A DNA stretch of 64,000 nucleotides, from NCBI GenBank assembly GCA_963691655.1, contig OY829329.1, positions 20,722,708 through 20,786,707 of the forward strand, given 5' to 3'. The DNA is from Toxonevra muliebris (taxonomy: Eukaryota > Arthropoda > Insecta > Diptera > Pallopteridae). Position 1 is the first letter of the stretch. Every line of letters starts with the position of its first letter. The notes below the pieces were generated by a model. It worked only from the letters and a program-made list of their open reading frames with translations. It was not told the origin of the DNA and did not search any database. This document shows, one piece after another, positions 35,460 through 48,120 of the stretch. A program made the translations under genes and the position numbers.

Positions 35460-38400
35460 TATTAAAGTCCTTCTTGGATCCATTACTGCAACAGTTTATG
35501 CTTTTATAGATTGAACTTTTTCAAATGGTTCTACTTCTACTTGCTGTGAAATAGAAATAAATTATATTTCTAGCTTAAATAGGAAAAATAAAAAAAAAAG
35601 ATTTGCATATTGCAGCGAAATAAAAAAATAAAGAAAAGAAATGCTGAATGGCTACTAAATACTAGCAATAAATTTTAATCTTTAGCCAGAACAACAACAA
35701 CAACAATAAGAGAGCAATAGGCACAACAGATATAGAGAGAGAACGATTTTTCACATATTTGAAGCATACTTTTCTGTCACTATTTTTTCCACAAACAATA
35801 AAAGGGAGTAAGACTTTAACATGTATATAAGTGTGTGTATGTGAAAAATGTGTGTGTATATATTTTTTTTTGTTAACAATAATTCATGAATTTATTGAAA
35901 TTTATTAGCATATAAGAGTGCGTTCGATTGGCAACGCTGTTGTTGTTGTTGCTGCATATGGGATGTAGAAAGATAACAGAAGGGAAGAGTGAGCAAAAGA
36001 GAGTGAAACAATGCGAGAGAGCAGGTGTCATGGTGTGATATGTGGGATATATGCAGGCGGCAGTAGCAGCATGTGGGCTTAGGCACAGTTGAAAAAAATA
36101 AATAAATAAAAAATAAATAAATAAAGAAAAAGCAAAAAAAAAAAAACAAAAATCTACAACACAAAATGAAACCCTTTTTTTTTTTGTATATCAATAATTC
36201 TTTTTACATTTGGACTATCTATCGACGATATGAATTCGTAGGAGGGAAATAAATAAATAAAGAAAAAAATAAAAATATTCAAATGTACACGAAAGAACAA
36301 AAAAAAAAAAAAATAAACGCATAAAATTTCAATTCAACGCGTGCTGATGACTTTTTAGCATAATAAACAAAAACAACAACAACAATACACATTACTTGAA
36401 AATATATGTAGTAAGTGTGTATATGTAAATATACAATTGAGTAATATAAAGAGAAAAAGAAACGTACGGTAAATTCACACTGAGAGAGAAAGAGAGTGAG
36501 GACGAACATGTAGTTCGTGGTACAGCGAGAGAGAGAGAGAATGGAGAGAAAGATCTCCTGCTGTTACCTCCTACTAAGAAAATAGAAAAAAATATATATA
36601 TACATACATACTGAGAAAATATACACATCTCAACATACAAATATATAAACATACCTACTTATTATGCTCTCAATGTGTGTGTTTGCTGTTGTTATTTTTG
36701 TATGCCTAATGCTAAAGATGCCACCTTACTCACACATACAAACAGTGTTACAATAGTATATCTTAAGTGTTTTTCTTTAGTATTTTTTTTTTCTTTTCCT
36801 TTTTCTTTATACTTTTTCTTCTTGTTTTTTTTTGGGAGACAGCAAAAAAAAAAAAACAAAACAAAAAAAAAAAGAAAAGCTTAAGAATTTCTGTTGAAAT
36901 ATAATCTCGAGAAGCAAGCAGAAAAAAGTATTGCAGCAAAAATCTATACGGGTTTGGTTTCAATTTCAAATTGGAATTTTAAATGACTTGTCCAATGTTG
37001 TTGTTGGAGTAAACGTGTGCTGACTGTTTGTATGTGACTTTTTGATGGTACATATGTATGTTTCTAGTTGAAGATATGTATCTACATACAAAATAAGTCA
37101 ATAAGTATCTAGTTAAAGTTTTACTAATACAAAGTATTTGCTATATTATGCATGAACGTTGTTGTCCTTTATTGTTGTTGCTGTCTTTCTTTTAATTTTT
37201 TATATTTTCTTTTGTAATTTTTTTTTTTTGTTTAGCATCTTAAGTGACATTCGATATGGTCAATGTCTGGCAGCCTAACTACTTAGAATGTCTATTCTTG
37301 CGCCTAACTAGACTATGTGCTCTTTGCTTCAACACCGACCCCTCTATTTGCTCTATCCTCTCTCCTGTACACTTCTTTACTTTAACAATTTTTACTCAAG
37401 TATGTCTCGTTACAAATGATGACTTGCTTCTCTCTAATAACTTAAAGACATACATTTCTGTTTGTTTGTTTGTTTGACTATTTGTCTATCCCTTTGTCTG
37501 ACTAGTTATCTGTGTCTGTCTGTCTACCATTCTATCTGTGTCTGTATGTTTGTTCAACGTCTGTTCGTTTTCTTGTTGCTTAATTTGCCTACTCAACTAT
37601 ATATATGAGACAAGCTATATTTGGTTTCATACAAATCAAAACAAAAAAATATATAAAAATAAAGATAGATGACTTTTCGAATGGTATCGTATCTGCTGTT
37701 GCTGCTCTGATTGTGTTGGAGTTTTGCAGACATTTAAATTGTCAATTGAGGCGCAAGATTTTGTTGTTCAATTGCAAGGAATAGCAAATAAAGCAAACAA
37801 AAAAGAAAACTTCAATGAAAAAAAAAATAAAAGTACTAAAGAAAATAAGAAGAATCACTTGAGAAAAATTTTCAAGAAATTTTCAATACTCATTCAAATA
37901 ATAAACAAATAAACGAACACACTAGGGTTTTTTTTTTGTTGTTTTTTTTTTTTTTTTGTTTTTGCAGTCTAGACTGTTACCTTAAACGAGCCATACAATA
38001 AGCATTCTTAATGACACGCCCATTTTATAGCATTTAGCCCACACACACACACACGTCGTTTACAACTAATTCAGAGAGAATACTCAATTGGGATTCTCAC
38101 CTTGTAGTGGTGAGAGGCTTTAAACTATGCTGACGTAAATTATTCAATGGGTCACACTGTTGATAAGAGAGCAACATTATGAGAGTAATGTTATGTGCAG
38201 TACTCGTTACTTATATGTACTCGTTAGTTCTCATCCGATTCTTTTGATGAGTTTAGTATTGATACTTCCACTCGATACCGTGTCACTTTTGATACCTTTT
38301 CAAAACTATGTCATTACTCCGGTTAATTGTCCCGCTGAGATAAGAAATTGCGACCTTCGGTCACGTAATCTGTAACTTTAGTACGAAAAAAACAAGAAGG

Positions 38401-38480
38401 GAAAATGCTGAGAAGAATTCCTGAAATTAGCAGAGCAAACTGAACAAGATTCAAAGATAATACTATACAACACGATAAAA
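35460..38480. other. Simple-repeat-rich stretch without recognisable genes
   Basis: Contains CAA, AAAT, GA and CT-rich tracts (for example GAGAGAGAGAGAGA near 36527), poly-T/poly-A blocks and a TCTG-rich stretch (37485-37560). Open frames here are low-complexity. Confidence 0.45.
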
Positions 38481-40090
38481 ATTTCTGGTTTTTCAGGAGT
38501 GTTTGTCGATGCTGATCACGAATCTATAAAATTTTTTTCAGGTCGACTTTTTGTGATATCGATGATTTTATAATTTATTAAAAAATAGTAAAGTCCCCTA
38601 CCTACCTGGAAACTTTATAAGTTTTCATAAAACGTGTAGAAAACATAAAAACAATCGAAATTTTTTTTTTTTTACCATGTACCGCTCCCCTTTATGAATT
38701 TTTTCGAAAATTTAGGTCAAAAAAAAAAATTTTTAAAAAAAAATTGTCAAAAAAATTTGAAAAAAATTTTATCAACAATTTGAAAAAAAAAATTAAAAAA
38801 AAATTTTTGTTGTTGAAAACGTTGTAAAAACTCAGAAAACGTGCAGAAGATTTAAAAAATCAAAAAAAAAATTTTTTTCCATTTTCATGAATTTTTTGAA
38901 AAATTTAGGTAAAAAAATTTTTTTTGTTTTATATTTTATTTTATTGAAAACATTGTAAAAACTCATAAAACGTGTAGAAAATACAAAAAATCGGAAAAAA
39001 TTTTTTTTTTCCTGCCTTACCATTTTTCAAAAAATCATTGATATCACAAAAGTTTGACCACATCCTGAAAAAAATGTTTGTAGATTCGTGATCAGCATCG
39101 AAAACAACTCCAGAAAAACCATATGAAAACTCAGAAATATTTTTTACACCCATTTTGTTGTACAGTGTAACCTTATATTTCTCGTCAATCCATAGAATTA
39201 TGATACTCGAGTCTGTTGAAATATATTTTTGTACCCCTAGAAAGCTCGTCTGATACTTTGCGCTAAACGTTAGTAGTTGTAGTCTTCTAATAATGTGAAG
39301 CTCTGTTCTGGTCGTTTCACTTACTTCAACCCCTGATATTTTTTTCTTGCTTTGTTAATCGGCTGATCGTAAGAGCTTTCATAATAAGAAATTTAGAATT
39401 GGTATTGGACCAGTTCGGAAATAACTCCTTGCATTCTAATCTAAGACATAAGTTTGGAATATGAGTTCAAATTTTCTATCGCCTAGTACTGGTATGCAAC
39501 TTCAACTCAGCACTAATATTACCTAAATATTGGTGTAATTTTAGATGTCCGACCTTTGGTTTCGTTAACTGTGCCGAAACTGAAATGATTTTCAATTTCT
39601 TTCGATCCAATACTGGAAAATCACTGATAGTCGGCTGTTATTCGTCAATATCGAGCCAGTATTGGTTTACTGTTTAACTGGGATAAGAAACAACGACCAT
39701 CGGTCACGCGTTCTCAAACTAAAGAGTGAGAAAAGCTAGTGCTGAGTTGAAGTTGTAGTGCAAAAATAACCCTATATCTTTCACCAATCTAAGGCATTAT
39801 GAAACCCATGTAGCCCTAGATTTTACTTCGCTGAACAAAGCTCTTCTGAACCTTGTTATGTGAGGCAGTACGGTCCAGTTCTATTTTGGTTGACAAATTC
39901 TATATTTCGATTGTTAATCACCCTTCAACTCGCAACGTTGATCAGCTGATTGTAAGAGCTCTTATTATAAGAAAGCTAGAGTCATTCCAGTACCAATCTG
40001 GGTTTTGTAGAAATACGAAATAATATTTGCTATTCATGTTCGTATTAACAACTCGGTCGAGATTATTTAGATTCAATACTTGAATGACAT
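38300..40090. repeat. Diverged direct repeats around 0.6 kb apart
   Basis: The segment near 39165-39420 (CTTATATTTCTCGTCAATC..., CGGCTGATCGTAAGAGCTT) resembles 39765-40000 (CCTATATCTTTCACCAATC..., CAGCTGATTGTAAGAGCTC). A block GATAAGAAATTGCGACCTTC (38339) resembles GATAAGAAACAACGACCATC (39682). These look like diverged tandem copies of a non-coding unit. Confidence 0.5.
38487..39121. mobile_element. Palindromic element with inner tandem repeats
   Basis: Inverted arms of about 100 bp, each containing CGATGCTGATCACGAATCTA and TTTTGTGATATCRATGATTTT, lie at 38487-38600 and 39010-39120. They flank three diverged copies of a unit with AAAACTCATAAAACGTGTAG, poly-A/T and CATTTTCATGAATTTTT words. The layout resembles foldback-type elements. 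No coding sequence is present. Confidence 0.55.
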
Positions 40091-40904
40091 CGGCAGTCGT
40101 CTGTTGCCCCCGTCAATGTCGTGTTGGGTTGATTGATTTCAAATTCGTAAACGGGCCAAACTTATGTTGCAAAGATACTGTGCTGATAGGAATTCTTGAA
40201 GTTCCTTTATTTCTGAACCATCAGCATTCCACTATTGCCCTTCAATATTATGCAAATAAAGAATTTTTCAATAAGGACATAACAATTTTGACCAACGACT
40301 TAATGTAATCCCATAAAAAGAATTCAACGGCGTTAAATCGCATGAGCGAGGTGGCAATTCGAACGTGGGATTTCTAGAGATTACACGATTACCGAACTTC
40401 CCGTTCAATAGATCAATTGTGTGACCAGCTGTGTGGCATGGGGCTCCATTTTGTTGGACATTAAGCCGAAAATTAGCTTCATTGCTGAGGATGAATTTTT
40501 GATAAAATTCAGGATTTTCTGCAAAACTTTTGCTGAACCCAATGGGAAAAGTTTCGGCGCTTCAAATAATCACGAGGCTTCACATCTTTTAAGCCAAGAT
40601 ATTTAGGCAAAATGCGCCACAATCTGGACTGTGAACGTCGTGGAATCGACTGATTTGACTCATTCTGAACTGAAGCACTTAAGGCTGCGATATTTTCGGT
40701 ACTTCGACTTCCGTTGGATTGGCTCACTTGCACAGGAACATTCAATAGTGAATATGTTGACTCGAATTTATCCACTATAGCACGCACAGTCTGTCTGGTG
40801 AGGCGATTATTATGACCGAAAATTGTAGTAGCGACCACCGACTTAGAGTTTCGAAAGTAATTTTTAATAATTTCCAAACGTTGTTCGTTCGTGAACTTCT
40901 CCAT
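40070..40904 (-). pseudogene. Tc1/mariner-superfamily transposase relic
   Basis: From ATG 40904 (MEKFTNEQRLEIIKNYFRNS) the N-terminal DNA-binding half reads through GHNNRLTRQTVRAIVDKFES and STENIAALSASVQNESNQSI to LKRRNFSHWV. After a frameshift the reading is ENPEFYQKFILSNEANF, where the expected Asp of the SDEAHF motif is Asn. A jump then leads straight to VQQNGAPCHTAGHTIDLLNG (Asn for the second Asp) and PPRSCDLTPL. About 100 residues between these motifs are missing. A C-terminal-like RGQQTTADVIQ lies near 40090. It belongs to the insect family with FSDEAHFWLNG and PPRSCDLTPLDYFLWG motifs (recalled). Inactive. Confidence 0.82.
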
Positions 40905-41259
40905 GGTAAAAATGTAAATCTCGAATGATGTTTTGACATTGCCAGATCAAAAAAGCAAAAATGTTGAAGGGTGCATTTGTATTTATTATGTCCCTATTGA
41001 AAACTCCTTCCTAGGTTTATTGTCGACAGGATGGCGGAACATTTTACTGAGATGGAATGAGAATAACTTCGGTTGGTCAATTTCCAACTCTAGAAGGTGT
41101 AAAATTAAAAAACATAAGTAGTCCTGAATCACTAGGAAAAAAGCAAGATTGAGGTGGCAATGAAGATTTCCTAAAAAAGTGAACTCAGCAAAGCCGTGGC
41201 AAATAATAGGACTGTATATAAACTTGATTCGAGTAGAGCATACATAAAATCACGAAACG

Positions 41260-41612
41260 TGTGTAAAGTAAAGTTTAAAGTGAGTCCCTTCTGCACTCGT
41301 CACATGCATGAAGAATAAACCATAAATATAAAATCGAATGTGCAATAAAAAAATACAATAAATAAAAAAAATTGTTGATATGTTCCATTATTCTGTTTTT
41401 GATATAGAAATTATGTGTTGCATACTTTTAGGCTTAAAGTAAAATATATTGTAAAACACACACTTATAAACTCACACATATTTACTATGAAACTTCACAC
41501 GATACCGACGGTGATATTTGATTTTTAATTTCTTTCAATTCACTTCACTATAAATTTTCCTTCAGCCCCCCCAGAGTAAAGATGTTTTCACATAAAAAAA
41601 AAACCGGCTTGG
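41260..41612 (+). repeat. Dispersed repeat family X, copy 3
   Basis: Same ordered blocks as 29800-30065 (reversed) and 34850-35275: TTTTTGATATAGAAATTATG, GCATACTTTTAGGCTTAAAG, CTTATAAACTCACACA, CTATAAATTTTCCTTCAGCC and GATGTTTTCACAT. Confidence 0.7.
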
Positions 41613-41639
41613 GGGCAAATAAATATTTAGATTGCGATT

Positions 41640-44100
41640 GGATTCAAAAATTTTCAAAGGAAAAGTTGCCAATGGGGAAAAGATTTTGCTGCGTACCGTA
41701 AAACATTTAGCAAAGGTTCATGTTTATGGGTGCTCATCAGGAAAAGGATGTGGAAAATTGATCTACGGGTAAAACTCGGACGGTCTATACATGATTGAAC
41801 TATACAAGCAGGGACTGTTAAGTTCTGCTGATTCTTTAAATGGTACCGCAAGCCACAATTGGGTACTGCAAGAAGATAATGATACTAAAAATACCTAAAA
41901 TATCTGAGAGCAGACTTCATGGTTTCATGGTTTATTTCTTTGTATGTATTGCAAAATACATGCATGATTTATTAATTTATATTTCTAATATTTATTTCGG
42001 ATCTACCTTGACCCATGGGCAAAAAAAGAATACAGAAAAAAAATAAACTCATGAAATAGTAAAATGAATTTGAATTTCCAGACCGGCAATGCGCATAGAA
42101 AAAAATAACAATATCTAAATACTTTCATACATTCATAAAAAAAAACAAAGAAAAAAAAGCAACAAATGATAAGTCTCAATATCACAACATTACATTTTTA
42201 AAATGTAAACAATCTCAATTCCAACTCGTATAAATTGAATTGAATTGTGAAATTGAAATCGCACATATGCAGATACAAATGCAGACAGACAGACAAACAG
42301 CCATACAAACTCATAGAAAACCCAGAAGAAATGCGGATACAAAACGCAGATACACTCGACAGATTGATATCAGGCAACGTGGTGTTTCTTTTTTTTTTTT
42401 TTTTTTTTTTTTTCTTTTTTCTTCATTTGTTTTACACTTGAATCAAAAATGCGTCGTTGTTCAAGAGTTGAAACTACTTATGTATGTGTGAGTGAGTTGA
42501 AAATTGAAAATGTATGAGGGAGAGAGAGTGAGAGCGCGAGAGCGGAGGTCGTCGTCGTCTCCATTTTAGTGGACGAAACTTTACACACACAATCAAATCA
42601 AAGAGTATCAAAGTCGGGCAACAACATATGGCCACATACATACATACACCCAGTAGACAATCTTTTGATTAAAATAAGAAATTAGAAAATCATTTAAAAA
42701 TAATAAAAACAATAAAATTGAAAAATATCGCTTTCGAATTTTGTTCATCCATTCATTTACAACACAACACATTTGTGATTGTTTAGTTTTAATGTTATTC
42801 TTTTGATTTGGATAACAAAAAAAAAAAAAAAAAGAAACAAAAAAATTACTTAATCTTATGCGCTTTTTTGTTATTGCCCATTAACGAAAAACATTCATTT
42901 TGTGTGTATTTTCTGGGGGTTTTAGTTTTGTTTTTATAATAAAATTACACATATTTGATTTGTGGTTGTTGTTTGTTGCATTTGCTCAATGATTATTCTC
43001 GCTACATTATTTAAATTTTCTTATAATGTAATCTTTATCACTTCTTTGTCTCAGATATTCAAATTTATTTTATTTTTTTTTTTTTGTTTTCTTATTTGTA
43101 ATGAATTACGCTATACTAGGGCAGAGATTAAAGATTTTTAAACAGGAAATTAAGTTATTGTATAAAAATTTTAGTGAGCTCGCTTCATGCATTTGTTTTT
43201 GATTTAAACTAGAAAGTTCGGTGTATTTAATAAACTTTTAAACTAAGTATTCTAGGTTTAAAGGAGAAAGAGAAAATTTTGGCATTTAAATTTAATTTGT
43301 TTATTTTATTCTCGTTTTCAAATTAATGAATCACATTTAGTTGCTTTTTTTTTTTTTTTTCTATAAAACAAAAATTTTGTTTTCATTTCCAAAATTTATG
43401 AACTATCATTTAAATTTTTTATATAACAATTAATTTTATAAGACTATTTATCTGAATTCTAGTTGCAATCTATCAAATTCAAACGTATTTAATACATATT
43501 CTGTCTTGTATAATTGATTGAGTGAACGTTTATTTTTAAAATGATTAGCTTCTTTTAGTTTCTTAATTAATACCTCTTACTAGTTCATATGAAAATGCTT
43601 TGAAAAAAATATTTTGTTAATTATAGCAATTTTAAATCATGTCTAAATTGAAATTAATTTGTTTTAGACGAAAAATTAGCGAGTATTAGTTTATATAAAT
43701 GACTGAATATTTCTAAAGCTTATTCAATCATATATAGGGTGAGGTAGCTAAAAAGGCTATAAGTTTATCATTTTTCAATATCTAAGTTTAACCTCTTCGC
43801 TGTTCAAGGTCACATATTTTTTGCATCCTCTTGAATTTTTGAATTTATTTTAGTTACTGTTTAAGAAGTGAAACTTCTTATGGGAGGGTACTCAAATCTG
43901 AATCGGCAAGCTTTTATGTGACGAAATATTTAATTTTGTTTGACGCCCTATGCATACCTCATAAAACTACAACAAACTCATTTCTCTCACTCTCTTTATT
44001 TTCTTAAGCAACGTTGTTGCCTTTTTTTTCTAAGTAAAACTTTTATACGCGAGTTAGGTATGTGTGTGTAAAAGCACAGAATCGCTGTAATGTTAAAATT
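41640..44100. other. No gene recognised
   Basis: AT-rich sequence with CAGACAGACAGACAAACAG near 42282, a 26-base T run near 42389, GA-rich runs near 42515-42545 and A/T homopolymers. TTAAGAAGTGAAACTTCTTA near 43862 resembles the ends of the 11535-11946 element. Confidence 0.45.
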
Positions 44101-44107
44101 GCATAGT

Positions 44108-45190
44108 GTGGTGGGGAGTGAAACGACGGAAATTAGACGAATATTTTAGATTGCATATGTAAATAAGCAAAAGAGCAAGTACACAAATAAAATCAACTCT
44201 TGCAAGAACAACAACACAAGCAGCATTCTCTTCCTCTCTCACATTTATGTGTGTATTTGTACTTGAAGAATTTCTTGCAAAAACAACACAACTAACAATA
44301 ACGGTAAATTTCTCTGAATTCAATCACTCGCTGCTAATTTGAGATGAGATTGAGAGAGCCGACGTCTCTGCCCAATTCCCATGTAAAAGAAAAATTTATT
44401 CATATGAAAAAAGTCTGATCACGATTTCGCCTCTCTCACTATCTATTCACGCACTTTATGATACTCTCCTTCTCTCATATTTAAAAGGAACTCAAAGAGT
44501 TTTTTAAGAGTCAACCTCAGAGAAGCAACAACACCAATACGGTATTTATCAGACAGAAAATTTAACCCTAAAGAAAATTTAACCCTCTCAGGATTTTCGT
44601 ACAAATATGTGTACATGAATTTGATGTTTTGTCCTCTATCGTTTAAAATTTATTTTGTTACAATCGAAATATAACCGTCGAAACTATTGTGACTTTTATG
44701 GGACAACCCCACTTTTTTTTGTGCTCTCTCGTCGTGTCGTCAATTTCAAAAAATTATTAAAAATACAATCATAAGGCAATTGTATTATTCCTCGAAATTA
44801 GAAACACGAATTCTGTACATTAATATTTTTAATTTTTAATTATACACTGGCGGTCACAAAAACCGCACCACTTGCAATACTATAGAGCAATTGATGGATG
44901 TCAATTGTGGTGCGCTTCGCTCATTATTCACTAAAACAAAATCAGGTTTAGGTCCCATTTTAAACGATTTTCTTGAAATTAGTGGGTGTTGCGATTTTTG
45001 TGACCGCCAGTGTATGTGCATATATACGAATCCAAATTTAGTTTATTTTGTTTTTAATTTGAAATAATTTAAAGCGTATTTTCTTCTAATCTAAATTAAT
45101 CTAGGACTGCCTTTAAAATTAAAAACCAAATAGTATATTTTCTCTACATATTCTATCATGTGTCTCTAAATTCTAAATTTCACTTTAAAT
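44108..45190 (+). repeat. Left arm of a ~9-kb-spaced long inverted repeat
   Basis: Begins GTGGTGGGGAGTGAAACGAC and is matched in reverse complement by 52155-53318, with several small insertions on each side. Shared words include ACAACACAACTAA, AGAGAGCCGACGTCTCTGCC, AAAAAAGTCTGATCACGAT, CGGTATTTATCAGA and CAATCATAAGGCAATTGTAT. Confidence 0.75.
44845..45012. mobile_element. 168-bp TA-flanked MITE with Tc1-like ends
   Basis: The ends start CACTGGCGGTCACAAAAACC on the left and CACTGGCGGTCACAAAAATC on the right. They are flanked by TA at 44843-44844 and 45013-45014. No coding capacity. The CACTG...GGTCACAAA type of end is typical of Tc1-like elements. Confidence 0.85.
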
Positions 45191-45269
45191 TGTTTTCACT
45201 ATTTATTCACTAAAATTTGACAAAAAATAATTACAATAAACTGAAAAATATAAAAAATGCACAAAACCT

Positions 45270-45357
45270 ACATATCGTCGACTGAGAATTGATTTGGCGT
45301 ATAGGTATATGAATTTGTACACACATACGCCAAATCAATTCTCAGGCGACGATATGT
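45270..45357. mobile_element. Hairpin element, copy 2
   Basis: An 88-bp palindrome; arms ACATATCGTCGACTGAGAAT... pair with the right arm with one mismatch over about 33 bp, around a 22-base loop. Its stem is almost identical to 14277-14352. Confidence 0.85.
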
Positions 45358-45359
45358 GC

Positions 45360-47140
45360 TCTTTTTCAATGAAAAGGTTAAGGTACACCCTTCCAGAGAT
45401 CTGCAGAGTGTACTCGACGAAAACTACCAACAACAAATGTGATTTATTGCTTTGTTATTGTAAGCTTATTCAGTTCTCAATATTGCAAAAACAATTCTTT
45501 GCTCTCTCAGTTTTGTTAGTGTGTTAGTGTGAAACGAATCTCAACAACAGCATATTAAGTATATATATATGTTCTGATCAGTGTTGCCAACTAATTTTTT
45601 CTTGTTACCTAATGGTTTTCGTTCGTTTTTTGCTCAGATTCTCCACATAAAATATTTTTTTGGTTTTATGCATTCTAATTACCAACTCTACTTATCTGAG
45701 AGGCCCAGAGTTTATTTGCATACTAATTAAGACCAGATTTAATCAAAAACTTTTATATATTGTACCATTTTCTTTTAGCTCCGAGCTGATCTCCCACATT
45801 ATAGTCCTTGTGAGAAAGGTCATATAAAATATGATAGTTTTTAACTATTTAAATTAATTTCTCAAAATTAAACATTTTTACACAAAAATCACTTGACATT
45901 GCCTATTCACACTGATGAATTCATAACTGTGTGTGTTGGTGCCTTAAAAGTGAAATTGCGGTTTTAGGGATTTTTTGTTTGTTGGAACAGCAAAAGAAGT
46001 ATTCAAGAATACAGCACTAAGACAAGTTTTACAAGTTTAAAGTTATTAAAACAATCAAGGAATTCTAAGAATCTGATCTGGCAGCCTTAAAAATGAGGGT
46101 GCGAATTTTTAAATTAAAATTAAGAGCATGTAGATTTTTTGAATTTATTTGAAGTTTATACGATGGCAGCTATCAAAGTTACTAAATCTTCCAACAACCT
46201 GCATATGGAATGAGAAGTTGCTTAACCGTACCAATAAAGAGTTTCTTGACGTTCTGGATTAGGCGACAAAAAACTGCTGGCAACAGTATTTCGAAAAAAT
46301 CCTTGGTCTGTAACCCGCTAGATTGGAAGGCTGCCAAGTAGACCCCGTGATATGTGGATTCGAAAGGTCTACTGTGAAGCGCACTAACTTGGATTAAGCT
46401 GGAACGAGGTAAAAACAGTTATACGAAACCTGAATGCGGTAGAGAGCAGGCGTTGTTGTTGCCCTATGTCCTATTAGAGATTCAAGGAATACAGTTATAG
46501 CGAGAGTATCCACTGCACCTACCTAGTAACCCACTATGGCTGTTGCTTCTGAATTAATAAACTTTTTGAAAGATCAAAGAACCCTAGGCCGAAGACCTAC
46601 ACCTTTCCGGTCCTTCAACTTCTAGATCCATTATTTACTATATTATTTAACTTTATACTTGCAATTATACAAAACTATGACTGAGTAAACTGTTAATTTC
46701 GAGAGTTTATGTTTTTCTCATTTAATTCTCAAAAAATAATTAACAAATTGATTGGGAGAATTAAAATAAAAAAAAAAACACATACGTAAGTTCAGTTTTT
46801 TCCCATTTGAATTAAATAATTACAATAACAAAGCCAATAATTTAAAAGGGTTTTTAAGGTTTTTTTTGTTTTTTTTATAATTTTTTATAATTTTTTTTTA
46901 TTTTATTTAACGCGCGCATAATTACAACATTTGCATTTGTGGTTTACCACTTAAAATAGCACGAATTCATACACACACACATACACACAAAAAAAATGTA
47001 TCGGGACAAACACACGTACACACAAAGAGAAAAATGCAAGGAGAGCGAGAGAGAGAGAGACCGGTAGGTAGAGAGAGCCTTGGATGTGAGTGCATTCATA
47101 AGCACTAACACATACACTCAAATATTCACATGTATGTATA
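45360..47140. other. No gene recognised; possible LINE tail relic
   Basis: Mostly AT-rich. The slightly GC-richer part at about 46140-46500 includes the frame GLSWNEVKTVIRNLNA and, after a shift, a sequence ending near GVVVALCP. This resembles the short C-terminal tails of some LINE ORF2 copies but is too brief to assign. Confidence 0.3.
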
Positions 47141-47874
47141 TTAGAGTGGTCCTTAATTTTTAAGTTTGGAATATTTTTTCATACGCCCACTAATTTTGTT
47201 CTTTTAGGCTAATAAAAGTTTCAGACAAAAATATTTATATTTAAACGTGCTTCCTCGGCTTAAAAAAATGTGATATGTATGTATGTAATATGCTGCTTTT
47301 TTATTAAAATTATTATTTGTATTATTATATATATATTGGTTTTTCCATCTATTGTACCCCCACTAACAATTACTGAAAAAAAATCTCAGATAAGAATTAT
47401 TATGAACTTTTGGTGTATTTTTTACTCTACCGACTGGACTATTTGATAATACGAGAGGGTTTTTCACATATCGCTCATTTACTAAAAGACTGTCATAATT
47501 TAAAAAACGTGGTTTTGCAGAAAACGCGTTTAAAGTTTTCAATTGACTCCCACTTTGCAGAAAAAAGAAGAAATCTTATAGTCCTCACGCGCAGTGTATA
47601 CAAGATATTAATATGAAATTTTTACATAATATGAAGCGTGATATAATGAATAACTCTGCATCATTAACTCAAGAATCGTGTATTTTGACTTATGACAGTC
47701 TTTTAGTAAATGAGCGATAGAAACATTGAGACCGAGTAGGCACGTTTAAATTTAAATATTTTTGCCTGAAACCTTCACAGTTTACATTTTTCACATAAAG
47801 GAACAAAATTAGGGGGCGTAAGAGTAAAAACAATACGTAAAAAATTTCCCCCATATGCCTAAGAACCACTCTAA
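47141..47874. mobile_element. Long-TIR element with GTGGTCC ends, hosting a nested MITE
   Basis: The left end TTAGAGTGGTCCTTA and right end (complement) TTAGAGTGGTTCTTA continue into inverted arms of about 120 bp. These share CCCACTAATTTTGTTC/CCCCCTAATTTTGTTC, CAGRCAAAAATATTTA and TTTAAACGTGC. The MITE at 47471-47717 sits between the arms. No coding sequence. Confidence 0.65.
47471..47717. mobile_element. 247-bp TA-flanked MITE, copy 1
   Basis: The 27-bp ends TCGCTCATTTACTAAAAGAC... are exact inverted repeats, flanked by TA at 47469-47470 and 47718-47719. The interior contains TTGCAGAAAACGCGTTTAAA and CACTTTGCAGAAAAAAGAAG, shared with 52320-52555 in reverse orientation. Confidence 0.88.
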
Positions 47875-48093
47875 TGTATATATATACACATGAAACACGC
47901 GGTTTGACTGACCTGACGTCAGGCAGGCTTGCTGCCAGCCATTCAAAGAGACAGACAGACAAACACATTTACAGATACTCATAGTAGAGATAAAAAGTCA
48001 CAAATAGAATGACTGAATAGGGGTTTGCATAACAAAACTGCATACATACATACATACACATGTATACAAGTCCGCACATCCCTGACAACCTCT

Positions 48094-48120
48094 CCCTCCC
48101 CCCCCCTCCCCCCCCCCGCC
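48094..48120 (-). other. C-rich run, quadruplex-capable on the minus strand
   Basis: CCCTCCCCCCCCCTCCCC followed by more C gives several consecutive G3+ runs on the minus strand. Confidence 0.6.
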
